64,000 bases of DNA from Natrinema salsiterrestre (GCF_029502005.1 NZ_JAMQOT010000006.1:186001-250000); one strand, 5' to 3'; shown: positions 15,475-24,795, counted from the first letter of the stretch. The notes: generated by a model from the letters alone, not told the origin. Translations and numbers: made by a program.

Positions 15475-16416
15475 TCATGCTGTCACCCCTTCGGCGAACT
15501 TGTCGCCGAACAGGATGTAGACGATCAGTGTCGGGAACGCCGCCAGCATCGCCGCGGCCATCCGCAGCGGGAAGTTCGTCCCCGACTGGGAGACGCCGAT
15601 CCCCACCAGCTCTTGGGTCACGACCGATGCCTCGCCGAACTGGACGATGGTCAACGCGAACAGGAGGTCGTTCCAGACCTGCGTGAACTGGTAGATGAAG
15701 ACGACCGCGAACATCGGAATCGACAGCGGCAGCACGATGCGACGGTAGATCGTCGACACCGACGCCCCGTCGAGCCGGGCCGCCTCGATCATCTCGCTGG
15801 AGAGTTTCTTGTAGTGGGCACGGAACAGGAGCGTACAGATCGGAATCCCGTACGCCGTGTGGGTAATGATGAGCGCGACCAGCTTCCAGTGGTACTCCTG
15901 AACGAAGGGGATGCCGGTGAGCGCGACGAACATCGTCCGCAGCGGCACCACGTTGTACCAGAACTGGGTCAGCGGCACCAGAACCGCCTGATACGGAATG
16001 AAGATGCCGGCGATGAACAGCGCGTAGATGCCGACCTGACCGCGCCAGTCGACGTTCGTCAGCCCGTACGCCGCCATGCTCCCGAGCAGTCCCGACAGGA
16101 TCGTGGCCGGGACGACGAGGATGACGCTGTTGACCAGCCCCCTCGACAGCCCGTCGAACGCGTTCCCGAACGGCTCGAGCGAGAACGAGCCGGTACCGGG
16201 CACCAGCGGCTCGAGCGGTGGGAGATACGGCGTCGACCCGGTGTACGTACCGGGGTCCGTAATGGCCGTCATCAGCCCCGTCTCGATGGGGATGAGATAG
16301 AACACTGCCATCCCGACCAGGACGGCGTAGAGGACGACTCGGTTGAGAGCGGTGCGCGTTTCGGTCTCGTCGCTCGTCGCCGTCGTCGCACTCTCGTCGC
16401 TCGTTGCGCCGCTCAT
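15475..16416 (-). CDS. sugar ABC transporter permease (MalG type)
   Basis: A 313-residue membrane protein with about six helices after a short Thr/Ser/Glu-rich cytoplasmic N-terminus. The EAA loop that contacts the ATPase reads EAARLDGASVSTIYRRIVLP. Together with the adjacent MalF-type permease it forms the channel of a carbohydrate importer. Its ATG overlaps the stop of the upstream permease (ATGA) and is preceded by GAGGTGA, so translation is probably coupled. Confidence 0.92.
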   Translation of the reverse strand: MSGATSDESATTATSDETETRTALNRVVLYAVLVGMAVFYLIPIETGLMTAITDPGTYTGSTPYLPPLEPLVPGTGSFSLEPFGNAFDGLSRGLVNSVILVVPATILSGLLGSMAAYGLTNVDWRGQVGIYALFIAGIFIPYQAVLVPLTQFWYNVVPLRTMFVALTGIPFVQEYHWKLVALIITHTAYGIPICTLLFRAHYKKLSSEMIEAARLDGASVSTIYRRIVLPLSIPMFAVVFIYQFTQVWNDLLFALTIVQFGEASVVTQELVGIGVSQSGTNFPLRMAAAMLAAFPTLIVYILFGDKFAEGVTA

Positions 16417-17405
16417 AGTTCACCTCGCGTGTACTGCGTGTAAATATACGGTGTCACGATGAACAGTGCCATGACGAACAGGATGACGGCGATGGTCGAC
16501 CCGTACGCCCAGTTCTGATTGGCGTAGGCCTCCCTGACCATCCGCGTCGCGAGGATGTCGGCCGACGGACCGGGCTGGTAGCCGCCGTACATCGAGAACA
16601 GGAAGTCGAACGCCTTCAGCGCGAACACCGTGATGACGACCAGCGCGCTCACGGTCGCCGTCCGGAGCTGTGGAATGATGACGCGCCAGTACATCCGGAC
16701 CGTGCTCGCACCGTCGACGCGTGCCGCCTCGAAGTGACTCGTCGGAATGCCCCGCAGCGCAGCCAGATAGACGATCATGGCGTAGCCGCTGAACTGCCAG
16801 ATCAGGGCGAAGGCGACGGCTCCGAGCTTCAGGTCCGGGTTCTGAACGATCTCGACCGGCCCGATTCCCACCAGCCCGATAGCGGCGTTGATCAGCCCCG
16901 TCTGCGGGTTGTACATGTAGAGCCAGAACTTCGCCGTGACGACGAACGAGAGGCTCATCGGGAGCAGGTAGATCGTCCGGAACGTGTCCTCGAAGCGGAT
17001 ATTTCGGTCGACGAGGATTGCCAACAGCAATCCGAGCACGAGACAGACGACGGCGAACACGACCATCAGTATGATCGTGTTCTGGAGGGAGTTCCAGACC
17101 GGATCGACCGTCAGCTCCGACCACGTCGGCGTTCCGCCGTTGAACGCGATGACGTAGTTCTCGAAGTCGAGAGAACTGTAATCGGGGGCACCGAGGCCCT
17201 GAAAATCGGTCAACGACAGGACGAAGTTCCAGAGGACGGCACCGTACACGAACAGCCCGACGAGCAGGAAGGGTGGCAACCAGAAGGGGGCCGAGCGAAT
17301 CGAATCGCGACGCAACAGCGAGCGCTCTGCGGAGACCTCACCGCCGTCCGTACGGACGTCGCTGTCGGACCAGCGATTCCGGACTCTGGCTATCAGTTTG
17401 CGCAT
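16413..17405 (-). CDS. sugar ABC transporter permease (MalF type)
   Basis: A 330-residue inner-membrane permease with about six helices and a long hydrophilic N-terminus (residues 1-40). Its EAA loop reads EAARVDGASTVRMYWRVIIP. It pairs with the MalG-type permease encoded downstream, with which it overlaps by four bases. A 24-base AT-rich gap separates it from the binding-protein gene, and no ribosome site is obvious there. Confidence 0.92.
   Translation of the reverse strand: MRKLIARVRNRWSDSDVRTDGGEVSAERSLLRRDSIRSAPFWLPPFLLVGLFVYGAVLWNFVLSLTDFQGLGAPDYSSLDFENYVIAFNGGTPTWSELTVDPVWNSLQNTIILMVVFAVVCLVLGLLLAILVDRNIRFEDTFRTIYLLPMSLSFVVTAKFWLYMYNPQTGLINAAIGLVGIGPVEIVQNPDLKLGAVAFALIWQFSGYAMIVYLAALRGIPTSHFEAARVDGASTVRMYWRVIIPQLRTATVSALVVITVFALKAFDFLFSMYGGYQPGPSADILATRMVREAYANQNWAYGSTIAVILFVMALFIVTPYIYTQYTRGEL
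16420..16426 (-). promoter_or_regulatory. Shine-Dalgarno site inside the end of the MalF-type gene
   Basis: GAGGTGA lies 3 bases before the ATG of the MalG-type gene, within the coding end of the upstream cistron. Together with the ATGA overlap it points to translational coupling. Confidence 0.6.
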
Positions 17406-17429
17406 AATATAATACTCTGAGGCCCTCTC

Positions 17430-18701
17430 TTACTGGAAGGCGCTGATGAGCGCGTCCGCAGTCGCGTCGGGGTCGTTCTCTTCGAGGAAGCCACTGAACG
17501 CGTCACTGATGTTCGTTTTTATGTTAGGCGAGACGGCCAGCCCGTGTTCGATGGACGGCGGCTGGTTGTCCGAGCTCGTGAAGTCTTCGTACTGGTCCTG
17601 CTGGAACGTGTTGAGCTCCGAGACGTCGGCGTCCTCCCGCGGCGGGATGGATCCCTTCTCCTTGTTGAACAGGACCTGAGCCTCGGCGGTGCCACAGTAG
17701 CTGAGGAAGGTCTTGGTCGCCTCCGCCGACGGGTTGTTGTCGAAGTACGGGAACGAGTCCATGTTCAGCAGGTAGTTCCCGCTCGTGCCGGGGTAGGTGA
17801 TCTGGCCCCAGTCCTCGCCGTAGTTGAACTCGTCGTTGCCGCTGTAGGCACCCGCCGCCCAGTCACCCTGATGGATGAACGCGGCGTCGCCCTCCATGAC
17901 CATCGTGTTGGCCTCCGTAAAGCTGATCGAGGACGCGTCGCTCGGGTAGTACTCGCTGAGTTCGACGACGTTCTCGAGCGCGGATCGGACCTGATCGACG
18001 TCGCCGTCGCCCTCGATGAACGCGTTGTAGCCGTCTATGCCACCCTCTGCGAGCAGGATCGTCTCCCATAGCTGCGTGGTCGACCACGAACCGCTGGTCT
18101 GGTGTGCGAACGGGACCGCGTCGGTGTTCTGCGAGACGGCCTCGCAGGCGTCCACGACGTCGGCGGGAGTGGACAGCGACTCGGGATCGACGTCCGCCTC
18201 CTCCAGGACCGACGTGTTGTAAAAGAGGTTGTTGATGCGGTGGATGTTGAGCGGGACCGTCACGTACGTCCCGTCGAGTTGGGCCTGCTCCTTCGGGCCC
18301 GCGAGGTAGTTGTTCTTGAGGTCGTCGGTCCACACGTCGCCCTCGATATCGGCGTATGCATCACCGAACTTCGTCAGCGTCTGGCCCGGCCACGTCTGGA
18401 ACGTACTCGGCGGGTCGTTGGCCTGCAGCCGGTTGGAGACGACCTGGTCGAGGTTGCTCCGAGCGGCACCGTTGACCGGATCTTCGCCGAACTCGATGTC
18501 AGGGTGTTCCTCCCTGAACCCTCCGACGAGCGCTTCGATGGCGGCGTTTCCGTCGCCGGAAGACCAGGCGTGGAGCAGCTCGATGGCGTCCGACCCCGAG
18601 CCGTTACCGCCACCCGTACAGCCGGCCAGGCCGGCCGCTCCTGCGACAGCGGTCGATTTGAGCACGGTACGGCGCGAAAGAGGTGTATCGTTGTCTGCCA
18701 T
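17430..18701 (-). CDS. extracellular sugar-binding lipoprotein of ABC importer
   Basis: A 423-residue solute-binding protein (family 1). The N-terminus has a Tat signal (SRRTVLK at 9-15) and a lipobox LAGC with the lipidated Cys at 28, followed by a Gly/Ser-rich linker. It therefore folds in the cytoplasm and is anchored outside the cell by lipid. It captures the ligand and delivers it to the two permeases. First gene of the importer operon. The upstream region carries two TATACCGAA direct repeats, a plausible operator. Confidence 0.92.
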   Translation of the reverse strand: MADNDTPLSRRTVLKSTAVAGAAGLAGCTGGGNGSGSDAIELLHAWSSGDGNAAIEALVGGFREEHPDIEFGEDPVNGAARSNLDQVVSNRLQANDPPSTFQTWPGQTLTKFGDAYADIEGDVWTDDLKNNYLAGPKEQAQLDGTYVTVPLNIHRINNLFYNTSVLEEADVDPESLSTPADVVDACEAVSQNTDAVPFAHQTSGSWSTTQLWETILLAEGGIDGYNAFIEGDGDVDQVRSALENVVELSEYYPSDASSISFTEANTMVMEGDAAFIHQGDWAAGAYSGNDEFNYGEDWGQITYPGTSGNYLLNMDSFPYFDNNPSAEATKTFLSYCGTAEAQVLFNKEKGSIPPREDADVSELNTFQQDQYEDFTSSDNQPPSIEHGLAVSPNIKTNISDAFSGFLEENDPDATADALISAFQ

Positions 18702-18815
18702 AGTTTTGAATTCTACGTGCCCCCCATCACGGAGCGGGCGTCCCCTTCCGGGAATTCTCCGTGTGATGCCTTGACGACACGTATGAGGAAAAAGTACATC
18801 CTTCTGAGTAAATCT

Positions 18816-18849
18816 TTCGGTATACCCTCATAGTCGTTCGTTCGGTATA
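18816..18849 (-). repeat. TATACCGAA direct repeats upstream of the ABC operon
   Basis: Two exact 9-bp copies (18816-18824 and 18841-18849 on the plus strand as TTCGGTATA) spaced 25 bases start to start. The proximal copy abuts the presumed BRE of the sugar importer promoter, a position where a regulator could block or recruit TFB. It does not match the TACT-N8-AGTA motif of TrmB. Confidence 0.4.
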
Positions 18850-18975
18850 GAGAGGCAAACGGACAGGTCGGCAAGAGACGCTCGATATCGGTCACATCGC
18901 CAAATAAGGATATCGGCCGCTCGGTACGGAAGACACAGGCAGATCCGTCCCGCTCGAGGGACCGGTACAACGAAC

Positions 18976-18984
18976 AGTATATCC
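18976..18984 (+). promoter_or_regulatory. TATA box of the HPP gene
   Basis: AGTATATCC ends 25 bases before the ATG at 19009, giving a leaderless transcript. Confidence 0.6.
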
Positions 18985-19008
18985 GTCCGTGCTAACAAGG
19001 CAGCGGCC

Positions 19009-19515
19009 ATGAGAGAGGGTGCGGCGTTTTCGACACTGTACGTCGGCGTCCTGCTCGCGATCCCCGGACTGTTGGCCTGGGTGACCGGGCAAGCGCTGCT
19101 CTTCCCGAGTCTCGGCCCCTCCGCGTTTCTGTTGGCGACCGTTCGGGACGGAGAGGTCACCGCGCCGCGACGGGTGATCGGCGGCCATCTCGTCGGCATC
19201 GTCACCGGGCTGGTGGCGTACCACACCATCGCACCGGGTCTCGAAGTGTCCACTGCCGCACCGATGCTCGCGATCGCGCAACTCCGACTGGTGGCCAGCG
19301 GCATCGTCGCCGTCGTCCTGACGTCGGGCGGGATGCTGGCGACCGAGACGGTCCACCCGCCCGCCTGCGCGACGACGCTGATCGTCTCGCTCGGCCTCCT
19401 CCCGACGGTCGTCGACGGCGCGTTCATCGCCGTCGCCGTCGTCGCCCTCGTCGCTGTACACGAGCTCGTGACCGCAGAGCGATCCCTCGGAGACGGCGGT
19501 CCGCTCGGGCGCTGA
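19009..19515 (+). CDS. HPP-family membrane protein
   Basis: A 168-residue protein with four hydrophobic helices. It has the family signature around V-H-P-P-A-C-A-T-T and the N-terminal SLGPSAFLLA segment. HPP proteins are integral membrane proteins; some plant and cyanobacterial members are linked to nitrite transport, but the archaeal role is not established. Leaderless start as judged from the TATA box. It is divergent from the sugar importer, and no co-transcribed partner is seen. Confidence 0.8.
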   Translation: MREGAAFSTLYVGVLLAIPGLLAWVTGQALLFPSLGPSAFLLATVRDGEVTAPRRVIGGHLVGIVTGLVAYHTIAPGLEVSTAAPMLAIAQLRLVASGIVAVVLTSGGMLATETVHPPACATTLIVSLGLLPTVVDGAFIAVAVVALVAVHELVTAERSLGDGGPLGR

Positions 19516-19878
19516 ACCGGCTATTTGGACTCAGAGAGGGTACTGAACTCGTCGACCAGCGGGGGAACCTGTCACGAGTCTCGTATTCGGCCGCGGGGTC
19601 GCGTCGGTCGCGTTCCCGCTCCGCGAACGCGATCGACGTTTGCGACCGGCCTGCGTTCCGGATGCGTCGGAAAGCGATACGGATCGGCTCGTCGGGAGCA
19701 CCGGACGACGCGATGAACGGAGAACGCCGACAGCGCTCTCGACGGGATTTCGCGAGATCGACTCGAGCGCGTCTTCGAAAATCGACGGAGCGGGCGCTGC
19801 TCGGGCGATGCGACTCGGGAGAGCGAATAAAACGCACCCCGGGAACCGGGGTGGGGTCGATCGCTGCGCGGGACGTCG
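19516..19878. other. intergenic region between convergent HPP and ferredoxin genes
   Basis: 363 bases without a recognisable gene; the apparent frames are arginine/serine-rich and non-protein-like. It contains imperfect palindromes (for example around GCGTTC...GAACGC near 19609-19630) and, at its right end, a good terminator hairpin for the ferredoxin gene. Confidence 0.55.
19824..19853 (-). terminator. terminator of the ferredoxin gene
   Basis: On the minus strand, CACCCCGG-TTC-CCGGGGTG (19853-19835) is followed directly by CGTTTTATTC. A GC-rich stem plus T-tract lies 26 bases after the ferredoxin stop, an unusually bacterial-looking arrangement for an archaeon. Confidence 0.55.
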
Positions 19879-20268
19879 TTAAATGACGCGGTTCTGCAGG
19901 TAGTCGAGGTGCTTCGCGTTGTAGACGATCTTGACCTCATCGGTCTCCGCCGACCCGATACAGGTCAGACGGACGTTCTTTTCCTCGACCTCCTCGTCAG
20001 AGAGGATCTGCTGCATGTCCATGTCGATCTCGCCCTCGAAGACGATGGCTGCGCAGTTCGCACAGGCACCGGCGCGACACGAGAAGGGCCAGTCGTAGCC
20101 CTGGGCTTCGGCCGCCTCGAGGATGTACTCGCCCTCGGCGACGTCGAGCGTGCCGTAGTCCTCGTCGTCGAGGCCGGCGTCGGCGGCCTCCTCGAAGAGA
20201 TTGTCGTCGTCCATGTCCCAGCCCTGGTCGTCCAGTACTTCGTAGTTGAGGTATTCTACCGTGGGCAT
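19879..20268 (-). CDS. fer: halobacterial 2Fe-2S ferredoxin
   Basis: A 129-residue plant-type ferredoxin with the haloarchaeal acidic N-terminal insert. Cluster cysteines lie at 64, 69, 72 and 103 ([10 protein letters not shown] and LTCIGS). Length and layout match Halobacterium and Haloarcula ferredoxin, the electron acceptor of 2-oxoacid:ferredoxin oxidoreductases. The frame is open far upstream, but the family N-terminus [12 protein letters not shown] fixes the start. Upstream are a CTATACC box and, further out, a GTCAA-AA-TTGAC palindrome. A terminator hairpin follows the gene. Confidence 0.95.
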   Translation of the reverse strand: MPTVEYLNYEVLDDQGWDMDDDNLFEEAADAGLDDEDYGTLDVAEGEYILEAAEAQGYDWPFSCRAGACANCAAIVFEGEIDMDMQQILSDEEVEEKNVRLTCIGSAETDEVKIVYNAKHLDYLQNRVI

Positions 20269-20645
20269 CACTCTGTGATTCGAGTCCCGGACTGGTATAG
20301 CTTGCTGTTCAGTCCTAAATTGTCTATCAGTCAAAATTGACCAATTCGAAGGAAAGAACGTCCCGGTTTCGAACAATATCAGCGACCGAACGGAAGAGAA
20401 AAAAGAAATGTTCGGACGAATTCGAACGAGGGACGCGTTCTTTGCCGGATTCGAAACCAATCGGGAGTCGCCCGATCGATGTCCCTGCGAGGGGTGTCGA
20501 CGGATGTCTTCGCGAGGGGACCCACGAAAGAGACGAATGCCGGGCGGACGAGTAACGGAACCGACGGGCCGAAAACGACACGCGACGTCGTCCAGCAGTT
20601 CGGATTGCCGAACTCGAGAACGGAGGGAACGACGAGAGCGACCGT
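20269..20645. other. intergenic region upstream of ferredoxin
   Basis: 377 bases without a supported gene. The left part is AT-rich promoter DNA for fer (CTATACC near 20294-20300, ATTTAGG near 20316-20321, palindrome 20330-20341). The right part, following the stop of the PiT gene, shows no clear terminator or gene. Confidence 0.5.
20330..20341. promoter_or_regulatory. palindromic operator-like element upstream of fer
   Basis: GTCAA-AA-TTGAC is a 12-base dyad 62-73 bases before the fer start and just outside the possible TATA elements. The position would suit a redox- or iron-responsive regulator; the binding protein is unknown. Confidence 0.3.
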
Positions 20646-21830
20646 TCAGAACCCGAAAATCGGCACGAATCGGAAGGTGAGATAGGCTCCGATCGTCGAG
20701 ATGGCCGGGACGACGTTTTGCATGAGGATGACGCGGGCGGTCGTGGAGGGGTCGAACAGATCCGACGCCTTGGGGATGTCCTCGACGTCTTCCTCGCCGA
20801 TCTCGGGCGAGCGTTCGCCCTCCTCTTCGGCGGTCAGCGCCCCGACGGAGACGCGCGTCTCTTCGCCGGCCCGGACGCCCGACAGCGTCGTCGTTCGGGT
20901 CGCTCGCCCCCACCCCAGGCCGACGATGCTCATCGTCGCGATGACGACGAAACTCGCGGGGATACCGATCGAGGAGAGGGCGACGACGATGCCCGAGCTG
21001 ATGACCGCGACGACGATCGCCGCCGTCAGCGGGAGGTTCGTGATGTCGTTGCCCAGCGTGTCGAGGGTGCGGCGGGCGATCGTAAAGCAGCCGACCGCGA
21101 CCGCTGCACAGCCGATCAGGATCAGCGGCACCATCCCGACGTCGCCGGTCCCGTAGATCGGCGCGATCGCGTTGGCGATGTTGCTCGTCCCCGATGCAAA
21201 GCCCATCAGGCAGCCGATCGCGACGACCACCAGCGCACCGGTGATCTCCCGGCGATTGGCATCGACGCCGAACTGGAGTCGCGGGACGAGGCCCGAGTTG
21301 TCGATCGAGACCATCGGTCTCCCGCCCTGTTTGCTCTCGATAGCGACCCAGGCGTTGATTCGGGGGTAAAAGTACCGACCGACGACGCCGGCCACCCAGA
21401 AGCCGAGGATCGGCGCGACGATCCACCAGACGGCGATCTCGCCGAGCGTGTCCCAGTTGAGCTCGCCGGTCGCCAGCCCGAGCGCGGCGATCGCCCCGAC
21501 TGCGGTCATCGACGTCGATGCGGGGACGCCCGCGTAGTTACCGACGAACAGCGCGCCGCCGATGAAGAAGAGCACGGCGACGTTCGAGCGCAGCGTGAAG
21601 ATGGAGGTGTCGTTGACGAGACCGGTGCCGAGCGTATCGACGACGTTCGGGCCGATCGTGTAGGCCCCAACGAAGAAGAAGATCGACATCAGTCCGGCGG
21701 CCATCACTTTCGTGATCACGTTCGCGCCGACGGCCGGTCCGAAGGCTGGTCCGGTCGTCGAGCCACCGATGTTGTAGCCGACGAAGATCGCAGTGAGGAT
21801 TCCGACGATAAGCAGCGGTTCCGCGTTCAC
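20646..21830 (-). CDS. PiT-family inorganic phosphate transporter
   Basis: A 394-residue protein with about ten hydrophobic helices and a hydrophilic central-to-late loop rich in Glu. The two PHO4 signature segments are recognisable ([20 protein letters not shown] near the start and GTSNIANAI in the second half). PiT proteins import phosphate, often as a metal-phosphate complex, driven by an ion gradient. A second, quite different PiT gene lies at 36893. No phoU-like gene is adjacent. Lies between fer and the SLC13-type transporter, all on the minus strand. Confidence 0.85.
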   Translation of the reverse strand: MNAEPLLIVGILTAIFVGYNIGGSTTGPAFGPAVGANVITKVMAAGLMSIFFFVGAYTIGPNVVDTLGTGLVNDTSIFTLRSNVAVLFFIGGALFVGNYAGVPASTSMTAVGAIAALGLATGELNWDTLGEIAVWWIVAPILGFWVAGVVGRYFYPRINAWVAIESKQGGRPMVSIDNSGLVPRLQFGVDANRREITGALVVVAIGCLMGFASGTSNIANAIAPIYGTGDVGMVPLILIGCAAVAVGCFTIARRTLDTLGNDITNLPLTAAIVVAVISSGIVVALSSIGIPASFVVIATMSIVGLGWGRATRTTTLSGVRAGEETRVSVGALTAEEEGERSPEIGEEDVEDIPKASDLFDPSTTARVILMQNVVPAISTIGAYLTFRFVPIFGF

Positions 21831-21854
21831 GCTCGGAAGTCACGCGAGCCGATA

Positions 21855-23882
21855 CTAAAAACTCGCCCATTCGCTCCCGTTCTGTGAAACCGGTGGCAGG
21901 AACGAGGTCCCTCGGGGTTCGGTTGTCAGTGTGATACGTGTGCAGTAGCGATAGATCCCCGATCGACCGATCGGAGACGGACGACGAGACGAGCGTCGAC
22001 TGAGGACGAGACGGGTTCGGTCATCAAACGCCCAGAAGAACGCGATTCCGAGGACGGTGACGACCGACAGTAGCAGCTGTAGCGGTGCGCCGATCCGGGC
22101 GTAGTCGCTGAACCGGTAGCCGCCGGGACCGTAGACGAACAGGTTCGTTTGATAGCCGATCGGCCCCAGGAAGGCGGTGCTCGCGGCGAAGGTCACCGCC
22201 AGCACGAACGCGAACGGATTCGCGTCGATCCCCGCGGCCGCGGCCGCCGCGACCGGAATCAACAGGACGACGCTGGCGTTGTTGCTGATGACGTTGGTCA
22301 GGAGCGCCGTGAGCAGGTAGAACAGCCAGAGAACCGCGATCGCCGGAAGCACCGCCGCGGCCTCGACGATTCCGAACGCGAGCAGCGCCGCTGCCCCGGT
22401 TCGTTCGAGCGCGATCCCCAGCGGAATCACCCCCGCGAGCAGGAAGATAATGTCCCACTCGACCGCGTCGTAGAGTTCGTTGGGCTCGAGCACGCCCGTG
22501 ACGACCATCGCAACCACGGCCGCGAGCGCGGACACGAGGATCGGGTAGAGCTCGAGGGCGGCGACGGCGACGACGCCGACCATGATGGCGACGGCGACGG
22601 GTGCCTTTTCGGTGCGGTAATCCGGTCGAGGGGGTTCGCGAGCGACGATCACGTCGTCGCCGCGGGCGAGCCGGTCGAGCGTCTCCGGCGGTGCCTGCAC
22701 GAGCAGCGTGTCGCCGACGGCGAGGCGCGTGCCGACGATGCGATCCCCGACGAGTTCGCCGCGGCTGCGCAGCCCGAGCACGGCGGCGTCGAACTCCTCC
22801 CGAAACCACTCGAGATCGAGGCGTTCCCCGACGAGCCGCGAATCCAGGGAGACGACCAGTTCAGTGAGCACGCCCTCGTCCGACGTCGAAAGCGCCGCGG
22901 CCCCGGCCGGTCTGCCGAGCGGTTCGACGCCCGCCGCGTCCTCGAGCGTCGTGATCGCGTCGCGGTCGGTCCGCACGACGAGGACGTCGCCTTCCGCGAG
23001 CGACGTGCCCTGTTGCGGTGCGACCGACCGCTCCCCCTCGCGAACGACCTGAACCACGTCGACGGCCGGTCCGAGCGCCGCGGTCGCGTCGCGAACGGTC
23101 CCGCCCGCGAGCGGAGACCCCGGAACGACCGCGACGTCGGCCAGATAGTTACCGACGGCGTACTCCTCGAGGTAGTCTGCGTTGGGCGGGACCCGTTCGG
23201 GGAGCAGATAGTGACCGACGAAGATCAGGTAGAGCGAGCCGACGAGGACGACGATTGCACCCAGTTTCGTGAACTCGAACATCGAGAACCGGTGGAGCTC
23301 GGGATACTCGGAGCCGAGTCGGGCGCTGACGTCGCTCGCGAGGATGTTCGTCGAGGTGCCGATGAGGGTGAGCATCCCGCCCAGCTGCGAGGCGTAGGAG
23401 AGCGGAATGAGCAATTTCGAGGGAGACGTGTTTCCCCGGTTCGCGACGTCGGTGACGATCGGCACCAGCAGCGCGACGACCGGCGTGTTGTTCAGGAAGC
23501 CGGAGACGGGAGCCGTCGCGGCGACGGTCGCGAACACCTGTTTTCGGGTGCTTTCGCCGGCGAAATCGGCCATCCGTCGCCCGAGCTCTTGCACGATTCC
23601 GGTCCGGCTGATCCCGCCGCTCAGGATCAACATCGCCAGCACGGTGATCGTCGCCTCGTTCGCGAATCCCGAGATGCCGGTCTCCGGATCGATCCCCGTC
23701 CAGGGCTCGAGGACGACCAGCACGACGATCAACAGGATCGCGGTGACGTCGATCGGCAGGCGCTCGGTGAGAAAGAGGACCAGCGCGAAGCCGACGACGC
23801 CGAAGACGACGAGGACGTCGGTCGTCACGTCGGGCTGCGCGGTCGTCGCCTGTGCGAGGAAACCGCACGCCGACAGCGGCAT
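21855..23882 (-). CDS. SLC13-type permease with two TrkA-C domains
   Basis: A 675-residue ion-coupled transporter of the DASS/ArsB-NhaD superfamily. Two membrane halves flank a cytoplasmic block (roughly 230-400) with two RCK/TrkA-C-like repeats (PGSPLAGGTVRD and DSRLVGERLDLEWF begin them). Conserved loops such as GFLNNTPVVALLVPI and NVISNNASVVLLIPV match SLC13 carriers of dicarboxylates or sulfate. The substrate cannot be read from sequence. The ATG at 23882 is chosen because AATTATTAC lies about 27 bases upstream; a GTG four codons earlier is possible. It ends 24 bases before the PiT start, so the two may be co-transcribed. Confidence 0.85.
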   Translation of the reverse strand: MPLSACGFLAQATTAQPDVTTDVLVVFGVVGFALVLFLTERLPIDVTAILLIVVLVVLEPWTGIDPETGISGFANEATITVLAMLILSGGISRTGIVQELGRRMADFAGESTRKQVFATVAATAPVSGFLNNTPVVALLVPIVTDVANRGNTSPSKLLIPLSYASQLGGMLTLIGTSTNILASDVSARLGSEYPELHRFSMFEFTKLGAIVVLVGSLYLIFVGHYLLPERVPPNADYLEEYAVGNYLADVAVVPGSPLAGGTVRDATAALGPAVDVVQVVREGERSVAPQQGTSLAEGDVLVVRTDRDAITTLEDAAGVEPLGRPAGAAALSTSDEGVLTELVVSLDSRLVGERLDLEWFREEFDAAVLGLRSRGELVGDRIVGTRLAVGDTLLVQAPPETLDRLARGDDVIVAREPPRPDYRTEKAPVAVAIMVGVVAVAALELYPILVSALAAVVAMVVTGVLEPNELYDAVEWDIIFLLAGVIPLGIALERTGAAALLAFGIVEAAAVLPAIAVLWLFYLLTALLTNVISNNASVVLLIPVAAAAAAGIDANPFAFVLAVTFAASTAFLGPIGYQTNLFVYGPGGYRFSDYARIGAPLQLLLSVVTVLGIAFFWAFDDRTRLVLSRRSSRRPSPIGRSGIYRYCTRITLTTEPRGTSFLPPVSQNGSEWASF

Positions 23883-23999
23883 GGAACGGTCCACACCGAC
23901 CACACATGTAATAATTCCGTAAAGATAAACGACAGTGTCGCGGCGATGGCGGTCATCGAAACCGTCGCCTTTACTCGCGCCGGGCCCGCGCTCACTGGT

Positions 24000-24752
24000 A
24001 TGAACAGCGACGACGCGAGCGGCGAGTTCGGGAGGTTCGAGGTCATCCCGGCGGTCGACATTCAGGACGGCGAGGTCGTCCAGCTCGTCCAGGGCGAACG
24101 CGGCACGGAGAAGACCTACGGCGACCCCGTCGAGGCCGCCCGGCGGTGGATCGACGCCGGCGCGGACACGCTCCACCTCGTCGATCTCGACGGCGCGTTC
24201 GAGGGCGAACGCGAGAACGCGGACGCCATCGATGCCGTGATCGACGCCGTCGAGGTGCCGACCCAGTTAGGCGGCGGGATCCGCACCGCCGACGACGCGA
24301 TCGACCTGCTCGAGCGGGGCGTCGACCGCGTCATTCTCGGCACGGCGGCGGTCGAAAACCCCGGCATCGTCGCGGACATCAGCGAGGCGCATCCGGACAG
24401 TGTCGTCGTGAGCCTCGACGCGAAAGACGGCGAAGTCGTCGTCGAAGGATGGACCGAAGGGGCCGGGATCTCGCCCGTCGAAGCCGCCGAGCGGTACGCG
24501 GACCTCGGCGCCGCCGCGATCCTCTTCACGAACGTCGACGTCGAGGGCCGACTCGAGGGCGTCGCCACCGAACCGGTCCGCGAACTGGTCGCGGCGACCG
24601 ATATCCCCGTGATCGCGAGCGGCGGGGTGGCGACGCTCGAGGACGTCCGGGCGCTCGCCGATGCCGGTGCGGCCGCGGTCGTCGTCGGCAGCGCGCTCTA
24701 CGAGGGGAAGTTCACGCTCGCGGAGGCGCAGGCAGCGGTCGACGACGCCTGA
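24000..24752 (+). CDS. hisA: ProFAR isomerase (histidine biosynthesis)
   Basis: A 250-residue (beta/alpha)8 enzyme isomerising the phosphoribosylformimino-AICAR ribonucleotide in step four of histidine synthesis. Signature segments are VIPAVDIQDGEVVQL with the first catalytic Asp, the LGGGIRT phosphate site, the TNVDVEG segment and VIASGGV. The frame is open far upstream, but homologues begin near this ATG and TTTACTC lies 28 bases before it, so the transcript is probably leaderless. hisB is 2.5 kb downstream and not in the same operon. Confidence 0.95.
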   Translation: MNSDDASGEFGRFEVIPAVDIQDGEVVQLVQGERGTEKTYGDPVEAARRWIDAGADTLHLVDLDGAFEGERENADAIDAVIDAVEVPTQLGGGIRTADDAIDLLERGVDRVILGTAAVENPGIVADISEAHPDSVVVSLDAKDGEVVVEGWTEGAGISPVEAAERYADLGAAAILFTNVDVEGRLEGVATEPVRELVAATDIPVIASGGVATLEDVRALADAGAAAVVVGSALYEGKFTLAEAQAAVDDA

Positions 24753-24795
24753 CGAGGCGTCGCGGTCGGTGTCCCGACAGTTGTCGGGGCCGGGA

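Larger units (their letters stand above)
18702..19008. promoter_or_regulatory. divergent control region of sugar ABC operon and HPP gene
   Basis: 307 bases with no gene. On the minus side, GATTTACT (about 18806-18813) with CGAAA just upstream could be the TATA/BRE pair of the ABC operon, giving an 80-base leader. Two TATACCGAA repeats flank it upstream. On the plus side, AGTATATCC (18976-18984) serves the HPP gene. Confidence 0.45.

Noticed and set aside
18782-18812. TACT/AGTA words near the sugar ABC promoter as a TrmB site
   Set aside because: The words are direct (TACT-N10-TACT) rather than the inverted TACT-N8-AGTA required.
20269-21426. Apparent long N-terminal fusion to ferredoxin
   Set aside because: The upstream in-frame part overlaps the PiT gene in another frame and is Arg-rich. 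Ferredoxin has its family start at 20268.
22149-23999. Long plus-strand open frame continuing upstream into hisA
   Set aside because: It is antisense to the SLC13-type transporter; only the hisA part is protein-like, and a promoter lies directly before the hisA ATG.
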